Below, piece after piece: positions 1 through 7,923 of a stretch of 64,000 bases of DNA. The position numbers were made by a program, and so were the translations under genes. The notes under the pieces were generated by a model. That model was not told the origin of the DNA and ran no database searches. It was given only the letters and a program-made list of their open reading frames with translations. Within the stretch, counting starts at the first letter, position 1. Each line of letters begins with the position of its first letter. This stretch comes from Kocuria sp. (GTDB lineage: Bacteria; Actinomycetota; Actinomycetes; Actinomycetales; Micrococcaceae), in NCBI RefSeq assembly GCF_030530945.1, contig NZ_JAUMTZ010000001.1, positions 206,546 through 270,545 of the forward strand, given 5' to 3'.

Positions 1-578
1 AAACCGGGGGCGTCCTTCACGGTCACCGGGGTCTTGCCGATCCCGGCGACCCACTGCTGCGTGAGGTCCCGCAGCTGCTGGCTGGTCCGCTCACCCATCA
101 CGATCTCCACGAGCTTGGACGCGGGGACCGGGTTGAAGAAGTGCAGCCCGCAGAAGCGCTCGGGCCGCTGCAGCTCGGCGGCCAGGCCGTCGATGGACAG
201 GGAGGAGGTGTTCGAGGCCAGCCAGGCATCCGCGCGGAGGTTGGCCTCCACGTTCTGCAGGGACGAGACCTTCAGGTCCCAGATCTCCGGAACGGCCTCG
301 ACCACCAGGTCGCACTCCGCGAAGTCCGCGTAGTCCACGCTCACGGCGAAGTTCTCGGTCCACACGTCCAGGTTGCCGTCGATCTTCCCGCGCTCCAGGG
401 ACGCGGCGAGGTCCGACTCCACGCGCTCCTTCGCGGCCTCCGCGGCCTGGGCGTCCACCTCCACCACGGTCACGTGCGCGCCGGCGATCAGGAACGCGTG
501 GGCGATCCCCGCTCCCATGCGTCCGCCGCCCAGCACCCCCACGGTTCCGGGAACGGCTGCTGCGGTGCTCTCGCTCAT
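1..578 (-). CDS. 3-hydroxyacyl-CoA dehydrogenase (partial, C-terminus outside window)
   Basis: NAD-dependent oxidation of 3-hydroxyacyl-CoA (3-hydroxybutyryl-CoA type) in fatty-acid or aromatic acyl-CoA breakdown; cytosolic. About 192 N-terminal residues are visible. They start with a Rossmann motif GGGRMGAGIAHAF near residues 17-29 and contain the HFFNP signature with the family's catalytic His near residue 146. The ATG at 578 overlaps the stop of the upstream enoyl-CoA hydratase (ATGA), so the two are translationally coupled. The C-terminal dimerisation domain lies beyond the window edge, so truncation is an artefact of the cut. A phenylacetate-pathway PaaH role is possible given the neighbours but cannot be separated from general beta-oxidation here. 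Confidence 0.9.
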   Translation of the reverse strand, partial: MSESTAAAVPGTVGVLGGGRMGAGIAHAFLIAGAHVTVVEVDAQAAEAAKERVESDLAASLERGKIDGNLDVWTENFAVSVDYADFAECDLVVEAVPEIWDLKVSSLQNVEANLRADAWLASNTSSLSIDGLAAELQRPERFCGLHFFNPVPASKLVEIVMGERTSQQLRDLTQQWVAGIGKTPVTVKDAPG

Positions 579-1495
579 CTCTTCATCTCCTTCTTGCGGT
601 CCAGGAATGCTTGCATGCGGTCGAACTTGGCCTGCGACTCGAACAGGACGGCCTGCGCGAGCTCGTCCACGTGCGGGTGGGCCTCGCGCGGCATGGCGAA
701 CACGCGCTTGCTCACGCGCACCGCCAGCGGGTCCTGCGCGGCGATGCGGTCCGCGAGGGCGTCAGCCGCCGCGAGCAGGGCGTCCGGCTCGTGGATCTCG
801 GTGATGAGCCGCGCCTCCAGGGCCTCCTCCGCGGACAGGATGCGTCCCGCCATGAGGATGTCCTTCGCCAGGGCCTCCCCGGCGAGCTCCCTGAGCCGCC
901 ACAGTGCCCCGGCCGCGGCGATGATCCCCAGTCCGGTCTCCGGCTGCCCCACCTTCACGCGGGGTGTGCCGATCCGGAAGTCCGCGGCCCACGCGAGCTC
1001 CGCGCCGCCTCCCAGGGCGTAGCCGTCCAGGGCCGCGATCACCGGCATGGGCAGCTTGGCGATCCGGTCGAAGACCTGCGAGTTCACCCCGCGCAGCGCG
1101 TCCTCACGACGCCGCTCGCGCAGCTGGGCGATGTCCGCGCCCGAGGCGAAGATCCCCTTGCCGTTGACCCGCGTGCCGCTCAGCACCAGAATCTTGGGCT
1201 CGCGCTCCAGGTGCCCGCACACGGTGTGCAGCTCGTCCACCATGACCTGGTCGATCGCGTTGCGCACCTCCGGGCGGTCCAGGGCCACGTGCAGCCGGTC
1301 CGGGCGCTCGCCCACGCGCAGCGCCTCGAAGTCCGAGGCCCACGAGGGAGTCCGGTCCGTGCCGGCCGCCGGTGCGGGGTCACCGGCGGAGGGTCCGCCC
1401 GCAGCGGTCCCGTCCACCGGGGTCGACGCCGCGGAGGGGCCGTCCGCGCGCGGGTTGCGGGCGGCGTCGTCGTGGGGGGCGTTCGCGTCCGTCAC
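575..1495 (-). CDS. Enoyl-CoA hydratase/isomerase (crotonase family)
   Basis: Hydrates trans-2-enoyl-CoA to 3-hydroxyacyl-CoA, the step before the dehydrogenase encoded next. The 306-residue protein has the oxyanion-hole region FASGADI and both glutamates of true hydratases, one in GGGAELA and one in GQPETGLG, so an active hydratase is expected. The first ~50 residues are an Ala/Pro/Asp-rich extension not seen in typical 260-residue crotonases; an internal start is possible, but no better ribosome site is evident. It lies 7 bases after the thiolase stop and overlaps the dehydrogenase start by 4 bases, so the three form one minus-strand operon. A copy of the dispersed 12-mer (1460-1471) sits in the N-terminal extension. 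Confidence 0.9.
   Translation of the reverse strand: MTDANAPHDDAARNPRADGPSAASTPVDGTAAGGPSAGDPAPAAGTDRTPSWASDFEALRVGERPDRLHVALDRPEVRNAIDQVMVDELHTVCGHLEREPKILVLSGTRVNGKGIFASGADIAQLRERRREDALRGVNSQVFDRIAKLPMPVIAALDGYALGGGAELAWAADFRIGTPRVKVGQPETGLGIIAAAGALWRLRELAGEALAKDILMAGRILSAEEALEARLITEIHEPDALLAAADALADRIAAQDPLAVRVSKRVFAMPREAHPHVDELAQAVLFESQAKFDRMQAFLDRKKEMKR
1460..1471 (+). repeat. Dispersed 12-mer GGCGGCGTCGTC (coding copy)
   Basis: Exact copy inside the non-conserved N-terminal extension of the enoyl-CoA hydratase; see the finding on the dispersed 12-mer. Confidence 0.6.
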
Positions 1496-1502
1496 GGCCG
1501 GA

Positions 1503-2726
1503 TCACACCCGCTCGATCAGCATGGCGGCACCCTGGCCCACGCCGATGCACATGGTGGCGAGGCCCTTGCCGGTCCGCTCGCGCTCCATGCGCCCCATGA
1601 GCGTGATGACGATGCGCGAGCCCGAGGAGCCCAGCGGGTGGCCCAGGGCGATGGCGCCGCCGTCACGGTTCACGATCTCGGCGTCCAGGCCCAGGCGGCG
1701 GATGGAGCCGAGGGACTGGGTGGCGAAGGCCTCGTTGATCTCCACGGAGCCGAGGTCCCCCACGGTCCACCCGGCGCGCTCGAGGACCTTCTCCGAGGCG
1801 GGAACCGGGCCCAGGCCCATGATCTCGGGGGCGAGTCCCGCGGAGGCGCCGTCCACCACGCGGGCGCGGGCGTTGAGACCGTACCTGGTCACGGCGCGCT
1901 CGCTGGCCACGATCACGGCCGAGGCGCCGTCGTTGAGCGAGGACGAGTTGCCCGCGGTGACCACGGAGCCGCCCTTGACCACGGGCCGCAGCTTGGCGAG
2001 CACCTCCACGGTGGAGCCCTCGCGGGGGCCCTCGTCCGTGTCCACCACGGTCACGGCGCCCTTGCGGCCCTTGACCTCCACAGGGACGATCTCCTGGGTG
2101 AAGTGGCCCGCAGCGATGGCCGCCAGCGCCTTCTCGTGGGACTGCGCCGCGAAGGCGTCCGCGTCCTCCCGGGAGATGCCGTCCACGCGGGCGACCTCCT
2201 CGGCCGTCTCCGGCATGGAGTAGGTCATCTTGCCCCCGCGGGAGAGCGGGCCCTCCTGGAACGCCGGGTTGGTGAAGCGCCACCCGATCGAGGTGTCGAA
2301 GACCTCACCCGGTTTGGCGAACGCGGTGGTGGGCTTCTCCATGACCCACGGGGCGCGGGACATGGACTCCACGCCACCGGCCACCACGATGTCCGCCGCA
2401 CCGGACTTGACCATCTGCGAGGCGATCGTGATGGCGGACATGCCCGAGGCGCACAGCCGGTTCACCGTGATGCCGGGGACGGTGTCCGGGTAGCCGTTGA
2501 GCAGCCACGCCATGCGGGCCACGTTGCGGTTCTCCTCGCCCGCGCCGTTGGCGTTGCCCAGGATCACCTCGTCCACGAGGGCAGGGTCGATCCCGGAGTC
2601 CTCGACCACGGAGCGGATGCACAGCGCCGCGAGGTCGTCCGGGCGCACCGAGGACAGCGCCCCGCCGTAACGGCCCACGGGAGTACGGGCGCCCCCGACG
2701 AGGAAGGCTTGTGGCATCTCGGACAT
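1503..2726 (-). CDS. Acetyl-CoA C-acyltransferase (thiolase)
   Basis: Thiolytic cleavage of 3-oxoacyl-CoA, closing the beta-oxidation cycle with the two genes downstream. The 407-residue protein carries the acyl-enzyme Cys in VNRLCASG (Cys92), the His motif GHPLGSSG and the C-terminal Cys in CIGVGQG, the complete thiolase triad. The ATG at 2726 is chosen because AGGAG lies at proper spacing directly upstream and the protein then begins at the conserved fold; a longer frame to 2849 would run through the promoter region. First gene of the operon. A TetR-type palindrome lies 24 bases upstream. A 3-oxoadipyl-CoA thiolase (PaaJ/PcaF) role is an alternative. Confidence 0.9.
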   Translation of the reverse strand: MSEMPQAFLVGGARTPVGRYGGALSSVRPDDLAALCIRSVVEDSGIDPALVDEVILGNANGAGEENRNVARMAWLLNGYPDTVPGITVNRLCASGMSAITIASQMVKSGAADIVVAGGVESMSRAPWVMEKPTTAFAKPGEVFDTSIGWRFTNPAFQEGPLSRGGKMTYSMPETAEEVARVDGISREDADAFAAQSHEKALAAIAAGHFTQEIVPVEVKGRKGAVTVVDTDEGPREGSTVEVLAKLRPVVKGGSVVTAGNSSSLNDGASAVIVASERAVTRYGLNARARVVDGASAGLAPEIMGLGPVPASEKVLERAGWTVGDLGSVEINEAFATQSLGSIRRLGLDAEIVNRDGGAIALGHPLGSSGSRIVITLMGRMERERTGKGLATMCIGVGQGAAMLIERV

Positions 2727-2749
2727 GTGTCTCCTCATGCTGGAATAAC

Positions 2750-2763
2750 TGACCGTTCGTTCA
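2750..2763. promoter_or_regulatory. Putative TetR-family operator upstream of thiolase operon
   Basis: TGACCGTTCGTTCA, an imperfect palindrome (10 of 14 positions symmetric) set in the context AATAACTGACCG. The same AATAACyGACCG context recurs before the MHS transporter (4276-4289). TetR regulators of fatty-acid and phenylacetate catabolism in actinobacteria use GACCG-type palindromes; the regulator is not in this window. Confidence 0.5.
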
Positions 2764-2793
2764 TGCTCAGGTTCCCCGATCGTGTGAGCCACG

Positions 2794-4206
2794 TCAATTG
2801 CGCGCGCCGGTGTCCTGGGAGCCACCGTGCACCGGGGAGGTGGTCTCACCGGGGTGGGACTTCACGTACTCCTCGTGGACCTCGGCCACGTGGAGGTCCT
2901 TGCCCTGGTCCGACTTCCGCACGAAGCACACGGCGATGAAGGAGACCAGCGACAGCAGGGAGATGTAGAGCCCGATGGTCCACGCCTGGCCCGTGCGGCC
3001 CAGCAGCAGCTCGGCGATCATGGGGGCGAACGCGCCGCCGATGATCGATCCCAGGGCGTAGCCGATCGAGACGCCCGAGTACCGCACGCGGGCCGGGAAC
3101 ATCTCGGCGTACATGGCGGACTGCGGGCCGTAGGAGGGCCCCAGGCCGATGGTCAGGACGAAGATGGCGAGCGCGAACAGCGGCAGGGACGCCGTGTTGA
3201 GCAGCCACCACATGGGAACGGCCCACAGGATGATGATGCCGTAGCCGATCTGGAAGGTGCGCCTGCGCCCGACCTTGTCCGACATCCACCCGCCGAGCAT
3301 GGTGAACACGAGCCACCCGACGCCGCCCACCAGGGAGGCGATCAGGGTCTCCGGGCGGGACATGTGCAGCGCCTTGGTGCCGTAGGAGGCGAAGAACGCG
3401 ATCACCAGGTACCCCGCGGCGTTGTTGCCCGCGAAGATGAGCGCCGCGAGGAGCACCTCGCGGGGGTTCTTGCGGAACAGCTGGCCCAGCGGGGCGGACG
3501 ACTCCTTGGCGCGCTGCTGCATCTCCAGGAACACGGGGGACTCGTCCACGGACCGTCGGATGAGCCAGCCCACGAAGATCAGCACCACGGAGAACAGGAA
3601 AGGCACGCGCCAGCCCCAGGACTCGAACTGCTCGGGGGTCAGGGCGGTGCTCAGTCCGAACATGAACAGGGTGGCCAGGAGCATGCCGATCGGCACGCCG
3701 ATCTGCGGGTAGGCGCCGAACAGTCCGCGCTTGTCCACGGGGGCGTGCTCCACGGACATCAGGGCCGCCCCGCCCCACTCGCCACCGGCGGAGAAGCCCT
3801 GCAGGACGCGCAGCAGGATCAGGAGGACGGGTGCGGCCACCCCGATCTGGCCGTAGGTGGGCAGCAGGCCGATGAGCGTGGTGGCCGCCCCCATGCCGAA
3901 CAGGGTCATCACCAGGGTGATCTTGCGGCCGAACCGGTCCCCGATGTGCCCGGCCACGATGGCGCCCAGGGGGCGGAAGAGGAAGCTGATGCCCAGGGTG
4001 GCCCACGTGACGATCTGGGCCAGCTGGGGGTTGTCCACGCTGAGGGGCTTGAAGAAGTGGGTGGCCAGGATGAACGCGGCGGCCTGGGCGTAGATGAAGA
4101 AGTCGTACCACTCGATGGTGGTGCCCACGAGGGTGCCCGCGAGGACCTTGCGCTCTTCTCGGGACATGGAGTGGCCCTGTGCGGGGGCTGCGGTGGTGGA
4201 TGCCAT
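2794..4206 (-). CDS. MFS transporter, metabolite:H+ symporter (MHS) type
   Basis: Proton-coupled uptake of an organic acid or zwitterion across the inner membrane. The 470-residue protein opens with the MHS signature region (GTTIEWYDFFIYAQAA), has GDRFGRK in the 2-3 loop (family motif GxxxDRxGR/K) and about twelve hydrophobic segments, as in ShiA/ProP/PcaT-like proteins. The ATG at 4206 is preferred over an upstream frame start at 4308 because CTGGAG lies just upstream and the operator at 4276-4289 would otherwise be inside the gene. The shared operator with the thiolase operon suggests the imported substrate feeds that pathway; an aromatic or dicarboxylic acid is a reasonable guess but the substrate cannot be read from sequence. 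Confidence 0.85.
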   Translation of the reverse strand: MASTTAAPAQGHSMSREERKVLAGTLVGTTIEWYDFFIYAQAAAFILATHFFKPLSVDNPQLAQIVTWATLGISFLFRPLGAIVAGHIGDRFGRKITLVMTLFGMGAATTLIGLLPTYGQIGVAAPVLLILLRVLQGFSAGGEWGGAALMSVEHAPVDKRGLFGAYPQIGVPIGMLLATLFMFGLSTALTPEQFESWGWRVPFLFSVVLIFVGWLIRRSVDESPVFLEMQQRAKESSAPLGQLFRKNPREVLLAALIFAGNNAAGYLVIAFFASYGTKALHMSRPETLIASLVGGVGWLVFTMLGGWMSDKVGRRRTFQIGYGIIILWAVPMWWLLNTASLPLFALAIFVLTIGLGPSYGPQSAMYAEMFPARVRYSGVSIGYALGSIIGGAFAPMIAELLLGRTGQAWTIGLYISLLSLVSFIAVCFVRKSDQGKDLHVAEVHEEYVKSHPGETTSPVHGGSQDTGARN

Positions 4207-4275
4207 GCGGATCTCCAGGATCGTCGGACCGTGAGGTCCGTGGGGAATCGGGGCGGTGGTGAGGGACCGAATAAC

Positions 4276-4289
4276 CGACCGATTGGTCG
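4276..4289. promoter_or_regulatory. Putative TetR-family operator upstream of MHS transporter
   Basis: CGACCGATTGGTCG, 12 of 14 positions symmetric, preceded by AATAAC as at the thiolase promoter. It lies 70 bases upstream of the transporter start. Confidence 0.55.
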
Positions 4290-4356
4290 TGAGGGGAATT
4301 CTAGCCATTGTGTGAGTCAGGTCACTTCACACGGTCCGGGAAATCGCGCATGTTAC

Positions 4357-4392
4357 GCGGGCCCGCCACCTCCGCAGAGGTGGCGGGCCCGC
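4357..4392 (-). terminator. Rho-independent-like terminator after the MetE-like gene
   Basis: Perfect 16-bp inverted repeat with a CGCA loop, 40 bases past the stop of the MetE-like gene. No U-tract follows, as is common in high-GC actinobacteria. Confidence 0.75.
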
Positions 4393-4404
4393 GGGAAGGG
4401 GGGC

Positions 4405-4416
4405 GGCGGCGTCGTC
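4405..4416 (+). repeat. Dispersed 12-mer GGCGGCGTCGTC (intergenic copy)
   Basis: Exact copy in the gap between the MetE-like stop and its terminator hairpin. Confidence 0.6.
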
Positions 4417-4431
4417 CGGGGCGTTGCGCCC

Positions 4432-5643
4432 TCAGAAGAGCCGCTGCGAGGCGAGGCGCGCACCCGCCACCAGGGACTCGAGCTTGGCCAGTGCGATCTG
4501 GGGGTGCAGCCGCCCGCCCAGGCCGCAGTCGGTGGAGGCCACCACGTTCTCCCGGCCCACCACCGAGGCGAACTGCTCGATCCGGTCCGCCACGAGCTCC
4601 GGGTGCTCCACCACGTTGGTGGAGTGCGAGACCACGCCGGGGCAGAGCACGGTTCCCTCGGGCAGCTCGTGGTCCCGCCACACCTTCCACTCGTGGCCGT
4701 GGCGCGGGCTGGCGGCCTCGAAGCTGTACGCGCCCGCATCGATCGTGAGCATGAGCTCCACCAGGTGCTTGAGCTCCAGGTCCGTGGTGTGCGGGCCGTG
4801 CCACGAGCCCCAGCACAGGTGGAAGCGGACCTGCTCACGGGGCAGGCCCCGCAGGGCGTAGTTCAGGGCCTCCACGCGCAGCCGGGTGAAGTCCAGGTAG
4901 TCCGCCACGGTGGGCTCCGGGTTGACCTGGTCCCAGGACTCGGCGATGGACGGGTCGTCGATCTGCACCGTCAGCCCCGCGGCCACGATCGCCTGGTACT
5001 CCTCCCGCATGGCGTCCGCACACGCGTAGACGAGCTCCTCGTCCGTGGCGTAGTACTCGTTGCGCACGCGGGCGCAGGACCCGGGGGAGAGGGCGGCCAG
5101 GAACCCCTCGGTGGCGCCCGTGCGTTCCATGGCGTCCTTGAGCCGGCGGATGTCCCCGGCCACGGCCTCCTGGCCGGTGTAGGTCAGAGGCCCGGTGATC
5201 TTGGGCTGGGTCACCGACGCCCGGTGGGCGAGCACCCCGGATGCAGGGTCCTCGTACGCGTCCCGGAAGCGCTGCCGGTCCCGGCGGTCCGGGAAGCTCG
5301 TGAGCACCACGTGGCCGGGGGAGGAGCGGCGCACCTCCGCGGCCTGCCAGCGGTCCTCGTCCGTGGGTGTCAGCCCGCCCAGGCGGTGGAACGAGTAGTT
5401 CCACCAGGCGCCGTAGTCCACCGCGCCCGAGGTGGTGTGGCCGTACTCGCCGTCGTTGACCACGTCCAGCCCGATCTCCCGCTGGGTGCGCACGATGTCG
5501 ACGACGCCCTCGTCCAGTGCCGCTCCCAGCTGGGCGAGGTCGATCTCCCCGGCCCGGAAACGGTCGTTCTCCGCCAGCAGCTCGGGGGTGCGGGGCAGGG
5601 AGCCCACGTGGGTGGTCTGGATGCGGTCGGTGTTCGGGTGCAT
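4432..5643 (-). CDS. Cobalamin-independent methionine synthase-like methyltransferase (MetE C-terminal domain type)
   Basis: Zinc-dependent methyl transfer, most likely onto homocysteine to give methionine. The 403-residue protein matches only the catalytic half of MetE (full MetE is ~750 residues). Zinc-ligand candidates are the HxC pair in FHLCWG, a Glu in YSFEAASP and the Cys in ASTDCGLGG. The methyl-donor binding half of MetE is absent, so the donor may differ from methyltetrahydrofolate-triglutamate; some relatives use coenzyme M or other thiols. A SAM-I riboswitch directly upstream argues strongly for methionine/SAM metabolism. GGAAAGGACAGG upstream of the ATG at 5643 provides the ribosome site. 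A strong hairpin terminates the single-gene unit. Confidence 0.8.
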   Translation of the reverse strand: MHPNTDRIQTTHVGSLPRTPELLAENDRFRAGEIDLAQLGAALDEGVVDIVRTQREIGLDVVNDGEYGHTTSGAVDYGAWWNYSFHRLGGLTPTDEDRWQAAEVRRSSPGHVVLTSFPDRRDRQRFRDAYEDPASGVLAHRASVTQPKITGPLTYTGQEAVAGDIRRLKDAMERTGATEGFLAALSPGSCARVRNEYYATDEELVYACADAMREEYQAIVAAGLTVQIDDPSIAESWDQVNPEPTVADYLDFTRLRVEALNYALRGLPREQVRFHLCWGSWHGPHTTDLELKHLVELMLTIDAGAYSFEAASPRHGHEWKVWRDHELPEGTVLCPGVVSHSTNVVEHPELVADRIEQFASVVGRENVVASTDCGLGGRLHPQIALAKLESLVAGARLASQRLF

Positions 5644-5644
5644 G

Positions 5645-5749
5645 GGGCACCTGTCCTTTCCATCGGTCCTGGCGGTAGCACCGTGGGCGGAAGCCCTGGT
5701 TGCTGCGGCGTCGTCGAGCCAGATCTCTCGGCCGCTCTGGATGGGTGCC
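5645..5749 (-). promoter_or_regulatory. SAM-I (S-box) riboswitch
   Basis: Read on the minus strand, the segment shows the S-box core: AGAGCGGCCGAGAGATCTGG, then CTCGACGACGCCGCAGCAAC, then GGTGCTACCGCCAGGACC. P1 is CCATC (5744-5740) with GATGG (5664-5660). P2 pairs GCGGC with GCCGC, P3 is GGGC/GCCC. An outer GGCACC/GGTGCC pair (5749-5744 with 5651-5646) would enclose the AAAGGACA ribosome site, which suggests SAM-dependent translational shut-off. It lies right before the MetE-like gene, as expected for this class. Confidence 0.85.
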
Positions 5750-5852
5750 GCCCATTCAACAGCACGGACGGGGCGGGGTCCAGCCCCACGCCGTCACGAA
5801 GGCCCTGGCCAGGGGCGCCACCCGTGCGTGCGCCGCACTCCGGAGGGTGGCT

Positions 5853-5880
5853 TTGACCACGCGGTGCACCGTTCTACTCT
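5853..5880 (+). promoter_or_regulatory. Sigma-70-type promoter for acetyl-CoA acetyltransferase
   Basis: TTGACC, 16-base spacer, TACTCT. It predicts a start near 5887 and a leader of about 155 bases. Apart from this promoter and the riboswitch, the gap 5644-6042 holds nothing I can name. Confidence 0.55.
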
Positions 5881-6042
5881 GAGAGGCGCATCACAGTTGC
5901 GGGACGGAAGGGGCAACCGCGCCCGGGCTCGGGGACGACGTCACGGGGCTGTCGCCCGAGAACCCGCAGGCAGGTTCGAAGCGACCCACCGGGTGGAGCT
6001 GGTGGGCGTGACCCCCAATTCCGTACCCGTTCAGGAGGAACA

Positions 6043-7233
6043 GTGACCGACAACGCCAACGACATCGTGATCGTCAACGGGGCCCGCACCCCGCAGGGCA
6101 AGCTGCTGGGAGCGCTCGCGTCCCTGAGTGCCGTGGACTTGGGCGCGCACGCCATCAAGCACGCGCTGCGGCGTGCCGGGGTGGCCCCGGAGGACGTGGA
6201 CCACGTCTACATGGGCAACGTGGTGCAGGCCGGCAACGGCCAGAACCCGGCCAAGCAGGCGGCCGTGGCTGCAGGGCTGCCCATGAACGTCCCCGCCATG
6301 AGCCTGAACAAGGTGTGCCTGTCCGGTCTGGTGGCCGTGACGGAGGCGGCCCGCATGATCCGCGCGGGCGAGGCGGACGTCGTCGTCGCCGGCGGCATGG
6401 AGTCCATGACCAACGCGCCGCACCTGGCCCTGGGCGCCCGGAAGGGCAAGTCCTACGGGGACATGACGCTCGCGGACTCGCTGGCCCACGACGGCCTGGT
6501 GGACGTGGAGCTGCAGATCCCCATGGGGGAGCTCACCGAGACCGGCAACGCCGAGCGCTCCATCACCCGTCAGGAGCAGGACGAGGTGGCCGCGCGCAGC
6601 CACCAGCTGGCCGGGAAGGCGCAGCAGGGCGGGGTCTTCGCGGACGAGATCGCGCCGATCGAGGTCCCGCAGCGCAAGGGTGACCCGGTGACCGTGTCCG
6701 AGGACCAGGGCGTGCGTCCGGACTCCACCGCCGAGGGACTCGGCAGGCTCCGGGCAGCCTTCACGAAGGACGGCACCGTCACCGCGGGCAACTCGTCCCC
6801 CATCTCCGACGGCGCCGCGGCCCTCGTGCTCACCACGCGCGGCTACGCCCAGGAGCACGGCCTGGACTGGCTCGCCGTGGTGGGCCGGCCCGGCCAGGTG
6901 GCCGGCCCGGACACCTCCCTGCACTCGCAGCCCTCCCGCGCGATCGAGCACGCGCTGGAACGGGCCGGGTGGACGGCGGCGGAGCTGGACTTCATCGAGA
7001 TCAACGAGGCCTTCGCCGCGGTGTCCGTGCAGTCCGTGCGGGACCTCGGGGTGGAGATGGAGAAGGTGAACATCCACGGCGGCGCCATCGCCCTGGGCCA
7101 CCCCATCGGGGCGTCCGGCGCGCGGCTCGCGCTGCACGCCGCCATGGAGCTGGCCCGGCGCGGCTCCGGCAGGGCCGCGGTGTCCCTGTGCGGCGGCGGT
7201 GGCCAGGGGGAGGCGCTGCTGCTGAGCCGCTGA
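6043..7233 (+). CDS. Acetyl-CoA acetyltransferase (thiolase II)
   Basis: Condenses two acetyl-CoA to acetoacetyl-CoA or the reverse. The 396-residue protein has the nucleophilic Cys in LNKVCLSG (Cys92), the His in GHPIGASG and the second Cys in SLCGGGGQG; the last motif is typical of short-chain thiolases (AtoB/PhaA). Leu replaces the common Gly after the first Cys, a known variant among actinobacterial homologues. The GTG at 6043 is preceded by AGGAGG at ideal spacing. It has its own promoter and no coupled partner, so it is probably a single-gene unit distinct from the thiolase at 1503. Confidence 0.9.
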   Translation: MTDNANDIVIVNGARTPQGKLLGALASLSAVDLGAHAIKHALRRAGVAPEDVDHVYMGNVVQAGNGQNPAKQAAVAAGLPMNVPAMSLNKVCLSGLVAVTEAARMIRAGEADVVVAGGMESMTNAPHLALGARKGKSYGDMTLADSLAHDGLVDVELQIPMGELTETGNAERSITRQEQDEVAARSHQLAGKAQQGGVFADEIAPIEVPQRKGDPVTVSEDQGVRPDSTAEGLGRLRAAFTKDGTVTAGNSSPISDGAAALVLTTRGYAQEHGLDWLAVVGRPGQVAGPDTSLHSQPSRAIEHALERAGWTAAELDFIEINEAFAAVSVQSVRDLGVEMEKVNIHGGAIALGHPIGASGARLALHAAMELARRGSGRAAVSLCGGGGQGEALLLSR

Positions 7234-7282
7234 GCGGGTGAGCCGCACTGCGCCGCTCCCCGCCGTCCGAGTCATCCGTCAG

Positions 7283-7288
7283 TATGCT
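7283..7288 (+). promoter_or_regulatory. -10 element TATGCT before DUF2243 gene
   Basis: TATGCT about 100 bases before the start at 7390; no convincing -35 element. Confidence 0.35.
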
Positions 7289-7389
7289 GATGGTTGCACA
7301 CGGTCGCATGGTGGGCGGCCCGGCGTGGCCGCCGCCTCCCAGGGCGCACGCCCCTCGGGTCCGGCCGAGAACGCGTTCCAGGAGAAAAC

Positions 7390-7923
7390 ATGGCGCACCC
7401 AGAACCCGCATCCGCAACGGCTTCCGCAAGGCCCGGGGACTCCGGCTCCGGCGCTCCCCGCACCACGGGCGACGCCGCCCGCACCCGCAGGCGCGCGGCG
7501 CTGTCCGGGCTCCTGTTCGGCTGCGGCATCGCGGCAGCCATGATCGACCTGTTCATCTTCCACCTGGGCCTGCAGTGGCACCACTTCTACGACCTCTCCA
7601 CGCACGAGGTGGCGCTCGTGACGGACGGGTTCTTCCACGCCTTCGGCTGGTTCATCACCGTGTGGGGGCTGTTCCTGCTCGCGGAAGTGCGCCGGGGCGG
7701 CGGGGTCCACTGGCCTCACTGGGCTGGTGCCGTGGTCCTGGGCGTGGGGGCGTTCCAGCTGTTCGACGGCGTGGTGGACCACAAGTTGCTGCGGATCCAC
7801 CAGATCCGCTACGGCGTGGACCTGCTGCCCTACGACCTCGTGTGGAACGGCACGGCGGTGATCCTGATGCTCATCGGATTCCTGCTGCTGCGACGCGGCG
7901 CCCGCGCCTACCGGGGCGCGTGA
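7390..7923 (+). CDS. DUF2243 family membrane protein
   Basis: Integral membrane protein of unknown function, 177 residues. After a ~35-residue polar, Ala/Arg-rich N-terminus there are four hydrophobic segments. Conserved His/Asp positions face them: FHLGLQWHHFYDLSTHE and FDGVVDHKLLRIHQ, the hallmarks of DUF2243. These histidines could bind a metal or heme; that is inference. The ATG at 7390 follows AGGAG at 6 bases and replaces a longer frame start upstream. Its stop overlaps the CtaG start (TGATG), so the two are translationally coupled, which ties DUF2243 to copper delivery or oxidase assembly. Confidence 0.85.
   Translation: MAHPEPASATASARPGDSGSGAPRTTGDAARTRRRAALSGLLFGCGIAAAMIDLFIFHLGLQWHHFYDLSTHEVALVTDGFFHAFGWFITVWGLFLLAEVRRGGGVHWPHWAGAVVLGVGAFQLFDGVVDHKLLRIHQIRYGVDLLPYDLVWNGTAVILMLIGFLLLRRGARAYRGA

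Noticed and set aside
5704..5715. Near copy of the dispersed 12-mer
   Set aside because: It is part of the conserved core of the SAM riboswitch, so it was left out of the repeat count.
2827..5856. Open frame of 1009 codons on the plus strand
   Set aside because: Antisense to the MHS transporter, the MetE-like gene and the riboswitch; no recognisable motif.
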